Assembly (NCBI GenBank): GCA_023265235.1
Contig: JAHFUF010000370.1
Location: forward strand, 1 to 5,705
Reading direction: 5' to 3'
DNA length: 5,705 nucleotides
From: Blastocatellia bacterium
GTDB lineage: Bacteria > Acidobacteriota > Blastocatellia > Chloracidobacteriales > JADJPF01
The notes below the pieces were generated by a model. It made no database searches. It worked only from the letters and a program-made list of their open reading frames with translations, and was not told where the DNA came from. A program made the translations under genes and the position numbers. Within the stretch, counting starts at the first letter, position 1, and each line of letters starts with the position of its first letter. Positions 1 to 5,100 of this stretch are shown here, one piece after another.

Positions 1-1009
1 CTCGTCCACCTGTTTGTTGACAAATACGATCTAGCAATTGTTGATCAACATTGCCAAAACGAAACCTATCACCAATGCCTAAGGCATAAACGTTAATCCC
101 TAACCTTTGTGCTGTACGAATTGCTTGACTAACCCTAGTTTCACTAGAATTATCTACCCCATCAGTAAGTACAAAAATTGCTCGTCGTATTGCTAAACGC
201 CCTGAGTTATTTTGAGAAGTTGTACGACCTCGGCTAGTTATTCGTCTAGCAGTTTTTCCATCCAAAATCTCTATAGCAGTAATATAAATTGCATCATAAA
301 GAGCAGTACTTAAGCTAGAAACCCCTCCTTCATCATCACGAAAAATTTCATCTTTTTTCACACGTTGTAATGCACTCTTTAGGCGAGATAGATTGCTTGT
401 CAACCCAATAGCTAGTGAAGTCTCTCCATTAAAACTAAGTACTGAACCGTAGTCCTTTCCTTCACGAAAAAAAGTATCAAAAAAGGTTGACACAGCATTT
501 TTTTCATCTGGAAGCAAAAACTGTTGACTCGCACTAGTATCAATTAAAATCGCTAGCATCATTGGTAGGTTGTTGCTACGTTGAAAAAACTCTGGTTCTT
601 GGCTTTGTCCATTATCATAAAGCTTTACTTCACTTGGGTTTAGGTCTGTTACAAGCCGATTTTTTTCATCTACAACAGAAAAAGCCACTTGGATATAGTC
701 TACGCCTATTTTTATTGTGCCTGTATCATCTGAAATATCTTGGTTGTTATTTGGGTTTTTAGGATCTTGTGTGTCTTTTGAGTGTTTTGAATCTTTTGAA
801 TCTTTTGTTTGTGAAAGGCTTCCATCACTTTCATCAATTGGCGATGATTCTTTGGCATCAACCTTGGTTGGTTTACTCACACGAGGGCGTGGAGTTTCCT
901 GTTGTAAAGCTTGGTTACTACAAATATTGCCAATAATTAGTAATTGCCAAAGTAGGACTAGGCATACAAGTCTAGTAATCTTCCTTGTATTTAGAGTAGT
1001 TTTTCTCAT
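1..1009 (-). CDS. Secreted VWA-domain protein, VWFA-related Acidobacterial family (C-terminus cut by window edge)
   Basis: Translating the minus strand from the ATG at 1009 gives 336 residues with no stop before the left edge. A GGAG Shine-Dalgarno at 1021-1018, 8 nt upstream, supports this start. Residues 1-34 look like a Sec signal peptide: basic start (RK, RK, R), hydrophobic core about 14-30, probable cleavage after SNQA. A polar linker (about 35-98) holds a K-D-S triplet repeat. A beta-rich segment (about 99-144, containing VDYIQVAFSVVDEKNRLVTDL and YDNGQ) precedes the VWA fold, as is typical of this family. The VWA domain starts near 150. Its metal site (MIDAS) looks intact: D157-T-S159-A-S161, probably T204 in GLTSN, and D283 in LTDGVDNSS. 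The late strand INVYALGIGD is also typical. Such proteins are exported and presumed to bind ligands through a divalent metal; the partner is unknown. The gene is divergent from the HMA gene. The family call is confident, the role is not. Confidence 0.9.
   Translation of the reverse strand, partial: MRKTTLNTRKITRLVCLVLLWQLLIIGNICSNQALQQETPRPRVSKPTKVDAKESSPIDESDGSLSQTKDSKDSKHSKDTQDPKNPNNNQDISDDTGTIKIGVDYIQVAFSVVDEKNRLVTDLNPSEVKLYDNGQSQEPEFFQRSNNLPMMLAILIDTSASQQFLLPDEKNAVSTFFDTFFREGKDYGSVLSFNGETSLAIGLTSNLSRLKSALQRVKKDEIFRDDEGGVSSLSTALYDAIYITAIEILDGKTARRITSRGRTTSQNNSGRLAIRRAIFVLTDGVDNSSETRVSQAIRTAQRLGINVYALGIGDRFRFGNVDQQLLDRICQQTGGR
774..809 (-). repeat. 9-bp coding minisatellite, four units, in the VWA protein linker
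   Basis: Four consecutive 9-bp units occur on the plus strand: TCTTTTGAG, TGTTTTGAA, TCTTTTGAA, TCTTTTGTT. On the coding strand they give a three-residue S-K-D/H repeat around residues 69-79 (KDSKDSKHSKD), inside the low-complexity linker between signal peptide and VWA region. Because the unit is a multiple of three, copy-number change would alter linker length without shifting the frame. Confidence 0.8.
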
Positions 1010-1079
1010 GTGGGTTGCTCCGCGCTAGAAGTATGGTTTTTAGTTTCGTTAAGCTATCTTGAGGTTGCATCTACCTAGC

Positions 1080-1101
1080 TTAAAGCCCCTTTAAAGCCCC
1101 T
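1080..1101. repeat. 11-bp perfect tandem direct repeat (TTAAAGCCCCT x2)
   Basis: TTAAAGCCCCT occurs at 1080-1090 and again, identical and immediately adjacent, at 1091-1101. It lies in the divergent VWA/HMA intergenic region, ending 21 bp before the -35 element of the candidate HMA promoter. The spacing of about one helical turn resembles direct-repeat sites of OmpR/PhoB-type response regulators, but no known consensus was recognised. On the minus strand it overlaps a weak candidate VWA promoter (TTGAAC at 1119-1114, 17 bp, TTTAAA). Binding by a regulator is an inference. Confidence 0.6.
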
Positions 1102-1122
1102 TTTAATTATGGGTTCAATCTC

Positions 1123-1151
1123 TTGAGCTAATCTTTTTAAGAACCTATAAT
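1123..1151 (+). promoter_or_regulatory. Sigma-70-type promoter for the HMA gene
   Basis: TTGAGC at 1123-1128 (4 of 6 matches to TTGACA) is followed by a 17-bp spacer and a perfect TATAAT at 1146-1151. Transcription would start near 1157-1159, leaving a leader of about 75 nt before the ATG at 1232. This is the best promoter match I found in the intergenic region, and it faces the only plus-strand gene. The -35 is imperfect, so activation from the adjacent 11-bp repeat is possible. Confidence 0.65.
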
Positions 1152-1163
1152 GGCGTGTATTAC

Positions 1164-1178
1164 GGAATTAACAATTCC
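1164..1178. promoter_or_regulatory. Inverted repeat GGAATT-AAC-AATTCC in the HMA leader
   Basis: This is a perfect 6-bp inverted repeat with a 3-nt centre, beginning just downstream of the predicted transcription start. The position suits a repressor operator, or a weak hairpin in the RNA. It does not resemble the CopY/BlaI-type operator (TACAnnTGTA) or a GC-rich CsoR site, so no regulator can be named. Confidence 0.5.
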
Positions 1179-1180
1179 TA

Positions 1181-1195
1181 GCTTACACATTAAGC
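1181..1195. promoter_or_regulatory. Inverted repeat GCTTA-CACAT-TAAGC in the HMA leader
   Basis: This is a perfect 5-bp inverted repeat with a 5-nt centre, two bases after the previous inverted repeat. In RNA it could form a second small stem-loop in the HMA leader. Taken alone, a 5-bp stem in AT-rich DNA is weak evidence; it is listed because it sits in a row of symmetrical elements between promoter and ribosome site. Confidence 0.35.
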
Positions 1196-1218
1196 ATTAA
1201 TCATTAATCATTATGATT
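1188..1218. repeat. Four 7-bp tandem units (CATTAAn) running into a 13-bp palindrome
   Basis: CATTAAG (1188-1194), CATTAAT (1195-1201), CATTAAT (1202-1208) and CATTATG (1209-1215) lie head to tail. The last units also build the palindrome AATCATTATGATT (1206-1218; 6-bp arms around one base), which ends 4 bp before the GAGG ribosome site. This could be a protein-binding site, a slippage-prone microsatellite, or a small hairpin limiting ribosome access. Confidence 0.6.
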
Positions 1219-1222
1219 GATC

Positions 1223-1226
1223 GAGG
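1223..1226 (+). promoter_or_regulatory. Shine-Dalgarno GAGG that fixes the HMA start at 1232
   Basis: GAGG is followed by five T residues and then ATG at 1232-1234. A longer reading from TTG at 1217 would add five residues (M/L-I-E-V-F), place this ribosome site inside the coding region, and extend beyond the usual start of HMA proteins. The ATG at 1232 is therefore preferred. Confidence 0.75.
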
Positions 1227-1231
1227 TTTTT

Positions 1232-1444
1232 ATGCTAACTACTCTAACTATTACAGGGATGCATTGTAGTGCTTGCAAAAAATTAATCGAAAGCGAGTTA
1301 AGCGATCTTAGAGGAGTACAAGCTATTTCTGTTGATTTAACTGGTGCTAGTGCTTCTGTAGAACATGACAATCAACAAATAAACCAACAAACTCTTATAG
1401 ACAAAATTACTGAACTTGGCTATCAAGCAACAGTAAAACTATAG
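1232..1444 (+). CDS. Free-standing heavy-metal-associated (HMA) domain protein, CopZ-like metallochaperone
   Basis: The gene encodes 70 residues that make up one HMA domain. The first strand MLTTLTITGMHC leads into the metal-binding loop G9-M-H-C12-S-A-C15, whose two cysteines bind soft metals such as Cu(I). A helix (KKLIESELSDL), the strand GVQAISVDLTGASASVEHD, a second helix (QQTLIDKITELGY) and a last strand (QATVKL) complete the beta-alpha-beta-beta-alpha-beta fold. The length matches single-domain copper chaperones of the CopZ/Atx1 type, cytosolic proteins that pass Cu(I) to P-type ATPases or regulators. The GY near the C-terminus (residues 63-64) is also usual. No metal-transport ATPase or CsoR/CueR-type regulator lies in the window, so copper rather than another soft metal is an inference and no symbol is given. 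It has its own promoter and a repeat-rich leader. Confidence 0.9.
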   Translation: MLTTLTITGMHCSACKKLIESELSDLRGVQAISVDLTGASASVEHDNQQINQQTLIDKITELGYQATVKL

Positions 1445-1488
1445 GGCTATGTCTTATTTTTAACCTTTTATTAAAGTAGATACAGAAT

Positions 1489-1524
1489 AGCAACTATATG
1501 TTGCTGGCAATTTACTAAAATTGC
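1489..1524. terminator. Two adjacent hairpins in the convergent gap, possible bidirectional terminator
   Basis: AGCAAC-TATAT-GTTGCT (1489-1505) is a perfect 6-bp stem with a 5-nt loop. One base later comes GCAATTT-ACTA-AAATTGC (1507-1524), a perfect 7-bp stem with a 4-nt loop. The HMA gene ends upstream at 1444 and the Uma2 gene converges from the other side; its TAG stop (1517-1515) lies in the second hairpin. Neither strand has a strong T-run right after the stems and they are AT-rich, so intrinsic termination is only possible; they could instead stabilise the RNA 3' end. Confidence 0.35.
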
Positions 1525-2081
1525 ACTCTTAAATAAACATCTCTCACATTTAATCTAGAGTTAATAACAGGTAATTCTATAACATCATCTAGGTTACTAA
1601 AGTTCTGACTAGTCCACATATTATTTTCTTGCCTAGTAAATAAAGTAGCTAGTACTTCATTTTGTGCTACTAGTAAATAATATCTAAAAGATTCTATTTG
1701 CTGATATTCTCTAAATTTAGTATCTCTATCAAACCTTGCTGTAGATCTAGATAGTATTTCTGCTATGAGAATAGGATTTATTAAAGAGTCTAGCCCTTCA
1801 AAGATTTCAAACTCAGCATTACAAGCTACTGATACATCTGCATATCTATATAGATGAGCATTTGTTCTTATTCTAGTGTCAGAGCCTAATGTTTCACATG
1901 TACTAGAATGAAACTGGTTTTGTAATTTAGTAGTAAGGTTAGTAGTAATTCTGATATGGTTTCTGCTAGCCCCAACCATTGCAAAAATCTCACCATAGAT
2001 ATATTCATGCTTAATGTCTGAATTTTTTTCTATTTCAAAATATTCTTTTACTGAGTAGTGTCTTTTAGGATTAGTAGACAT
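1515..2081 (-). CDS. Uma2 family (DUF820) putative restriction-endonuclease-like protein
   Basis: The 188-residue protein starts at ATG 2081, with AGGA 6 nt upstream (2091-2088). Its length and motif order match the Uma2/DUF820 family, which has a PD-(D/E)XK nuclease fold: an N-terminal helix region (YSVKEYFEIE), the HEYIYGEIFAMVGAS block (residues 25-39), then H42, the strand with Y80-A-D82-V-S-V, NPILIAEILSRST (102-114), and DRDTKFREY (118-126) before YYLLV. Probable active-site residues by family analogy are D82, E108 and K122. Two positions differ from the common form: ADV for the usual PDV, and SRST for SPST, while the charged residues remain. Uma2 genes are numerous in cyanobacteria and some other environmental bacteria; their function is largely unproven. 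The gene follows the giant TPR gene by 31 bp on the same strand and is probably co-transcribed. No REase/MTase partner or transposon ends are visible. Nuclease activity is an inference. Confidence 0.88.
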   Translation of the reverse strand: MSTNPKRHYSVKEYFEIEKNSDIKHEYIYGEIFAMVGASRNHIRITTNLTTKLQNQFHSSTCETLGSDTRIRTNAHLYRYADVSVACNAEFEIFEGLDSLINPILIAEILSRSTARFDRDTKFREYQQIESFRYYLLVAQNEVLATLFTRQENNMWTSQNFSNLDDVIELPVINSRLNVRDVYLRVQF

Positions 2082-2112
2082 AGGTTTTCCTAAAAACTAA
2101 ATTTTACTTTGG

Positions 2113-5100
2113 TTACGTTTGAATAGGAGGCTCAGTTTCTTCTTCATCATCTACATCGTTTACTTCAATAGAATCATATGATTCCATTTCTTCTTCTTCA
2201 ACATTACCTATAACCTTACGTCGTTTACTTGTCTTTTCGTTATTACCATCAAAAAGCTGTGGTGCAGCCTGTCTAAGACCTATTTCTAGTTCAGCGTCTA
2301 GATCCTCAGCGTCTGTTTCTAATGAATTATGTTCTTGTAAGTGATCTTCTTGTGATTGTGCAGAACGTTGGCGTAAGGAAATAGAGTATTCTTCATTAGC
2401 TCCTGTTAAATCGCCTTTACGATAGAGTGCGCGTCCTAAATCCTGATGGGCTTCATGGTAATTACCACGTCGCTGTTCAATAGCACGACGATATGAAGTA
2501 ATTGCAGAATTAACATCTCCATTACGAGAATGAGCCAGCCCTAAATGATAATAAGCCTCAGGAAAAGCTCCTTGTCGTTGTTCAATTGCTGTATAGAAAC
2601 AACTAATAGCATCATCTAGAAGCGTTTCTCTGGCTAGGAGTTTTCCTAGTTGATAAAAAGCTTCTGGAAAATTATTTTTTTGTTGACTAATGGCTAACCG
2701 AAGTTCTTGTATTGCGTCTGAGTAATGCCCTGTAGTTGTAAGAGCTAAGCCTAAATTATAGTGTGCTTTAGGAAAATGTCCTTTTCTTTGTTCAAGAGCT
2801 AAACGGTATTCACTAATAGCTTGTTCGGCTTGCCCTTGATCAAATAAAACTCTACCTAAATCATGGTGAGCTTCAGCAAATTCGCCTTTGCGTTGTTCAA
2901 TAGCAACTCGAAATTCTGCCATTGCTCCATCAATTTCCCCTCGTTCATAAAGTGCTAGCCCAAGGCCACGATGTGTTTGTGGGTCAATATTATTAGCTTT
3001 TAATGCTTGCTTAAATGCTCCTATAGCCTCATCCTGTTGGCCTTTACCATAGTAGACTAACCCTAAGTCATGATAGGCATCTGGGTTATTGTCTCCTTGT
3101 TGAATTGCCATTTGATAATAAGTCTTAGCAGACTCTAAAGCACCTTTACGAGCTAAAGCATTGCCTAGGTTGCGATGGGCATCAGGAAAGTAAGGTTGTT
3201 GTTCAATAGCAACCCTATATTCAGCTAGTGCACCATCAATATTACCTTCAGCATAAAGCGCGTTGCCTAGGTTATAATGCGTCATTGGACAACGACCTTG
3301 GAATTGTTCTATTGCTACTTGAAAACCACCTATAGATTCATTAACGCGACCTAATTCAAACAAAACAGTACCTAAATTATGGTGTGCTGTAGCAAAGTTG
3401 GTTGGTTGTAATTTTACGGCTTTTTCTAAATGGCTTACAGCTTCTTCAGTTTTACCAACTTCTGCAAGTGCTATACCTAGATCGTGATGAGCGTGGGCAA
3501 AGTCTCCTGATTGTTTTAAGGCTTGTTGGTAACAATCAATAGCACCATTTAGATCGCTTATTTCATACAAAGTACGTCCTAGGTCGTGATAGGCTTCAGG
3601 AAAATCTGGTTTAGTAGAAATAGCTTGACGATAAAAAGTAATAGCTTGCTTGACATCACCTGAATCTGCTAGCGCACGGCCTAGACCGTGAAGGGCTTCT
3701 GGTAGGTTGCCAAGTTGTTGTAGTGCTGTGCGATAGGTAGTAATCGCAGAATTAAGATCACCTTTATCATAAACAGCACGACCTAAATCACAATGTGCTT
3801 CAGGGAAATTTTGTTGTAGGCGTACTGCTTGTTGGAGTTCTGCAATAGAATTGTCTAATTGACCTAATTCATAAAGCACACGGCCAAGTCTATAATGCGT
3901 CCAAGGTAAATTGGGATTTTGCTTAATAGCTGTGCGAAACTCGGCTACAGCAGGCTCTAGTTGCCCTGCGCGATGCAAGGCTAGTCCTAGGCTATAATAG
4001 GCAGAAGGAAACATAGGTTGCTGTTCAATTGTACGGCGCAAAATTTGTTCTGCTTGAGTATAATCTCCTTGTTGCATTAGCACTAACCCTAGGCTGTAAT
4101 GTGCTTCTGGGTAAACACCATTTTGCTGAGATATTGCCTTACGATAAGCTTCTATCGCGTTTGCATATTCTCCTTCAGCATTAAAAGCAGTACCTAGACT
4201 ATAGTAAGATTCCGGGTAGCGTTTGTCTGGACGTTGTTCAACAGCCTTTTTATAAGAACTAATTGCATCAGGTAGGTTGCCTTGGGAATAATAGGCAAGC
4301 CCAAGATCATGATAAGCTTCAGCATACTCACCTTTTCTTTGTTCAATTGCAGTAGTAAAAGCTTTTACAGCTTCTTCTAGTTGACCACTAGCATAGAGTG
4401 AGCGACCTAGGTTACGATAAGCTTTTGCATAAACAGCCTGACAAGTAATTGCAGCACGAAAAGCTTCTAAAGATTCTTTTAGTTGACCAGCATCAAAGAG
4501 AGCTAAGCCTAAATTATTATGTGCTCTAGCAAATTTACCGTCTCGAAGTTGAATAGCTGTCCGAAATGAGGCTACAGCATCTTCTAACCTTCCTTGGCGA
4601 TAAAGCACCATACCTAGCTCATTATGAGCATCAGGAAAGTTATGCTGTTGTTTTACAGCAGATTGGAAAGCTGATACAGCAGCATCTAGATCTTCACCAA
4701 ATACAAAAGTTCGTCCTAGTTCATAATAAGCGTCTGAAAAATTCCCACCTCGTTGTTCAATTGCGGTATGAAAAGCACTAATAGCTTCGGCTATTTCGCC
4801 TCGACTATATAGGGCGCGCCCTAATTCTAAGTAAGCGCGTGGATAACGCACACTTTGGCTAATAGCTATACGGTAGCATTCAATGGCTAACTCTAGTTCA
4901 CCTTTAGCAAAATAGGCTTCACCTAAATTATGATATGCCCAAGGAAATTTTTCTTCGCTCTGTTCAATAGCTGTTCGTAGTGAAGCTATTGCTTCTTCTA
5001 GCGCACCTTTACGTAAAAAAGCACGCCCTAAAGTATGATGTCCTTCAGGGTTTTCTGGCTGTAGTTCTAGGCTTGCCCCTAATTCTTGTATAGCTTCTTC

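Noticed and set aside
562..762. Plus-strand open frame of 66 codons
   Set aside because: It is antisense to the VWA gene, has no recognisable domain or good ribosome site, and is explained as a shadow of the real frame.
907..930. Lipoprotein signal (cysteine at residue 30 of the VWA protein)
   Set aside because: The residues before Cys30 (GNI) do not fit the lipobox, which needs a small residue at -1; ordinary Sec cleavage after SNQA fits better.
717..1028. Plus-strand open frame of 103 codons
   Set aside because: Antisense to the signal peptide and linker of the VWA protein; its SFECFESFESF run is the antisense reading of the 9-bp coding minisatellite.
1164..1195. Known copper operator (CopY, CsoR or CueR type) for the HMA gene
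   Set aside because: The inverted repeats lack the TACAnnTGTA core, the GC-rich CsoR palindrome, and a CueR-type dyad in a 19-bp promoter spacer; the spacer here is 17 bp.
1217..1231. TTG start adding five residues to the HMA protein
   Set aside because: The GAGG at 1223-1226 is correctly spaced for the ATG at 1232, and the extra residues are not part of the HMA fold.
4566..4781. Plus-strand open frame of 71 codons
   Set aside because: Antisense to the TPR array, without a Shine-Dalgarno or domain; a shadow frame.
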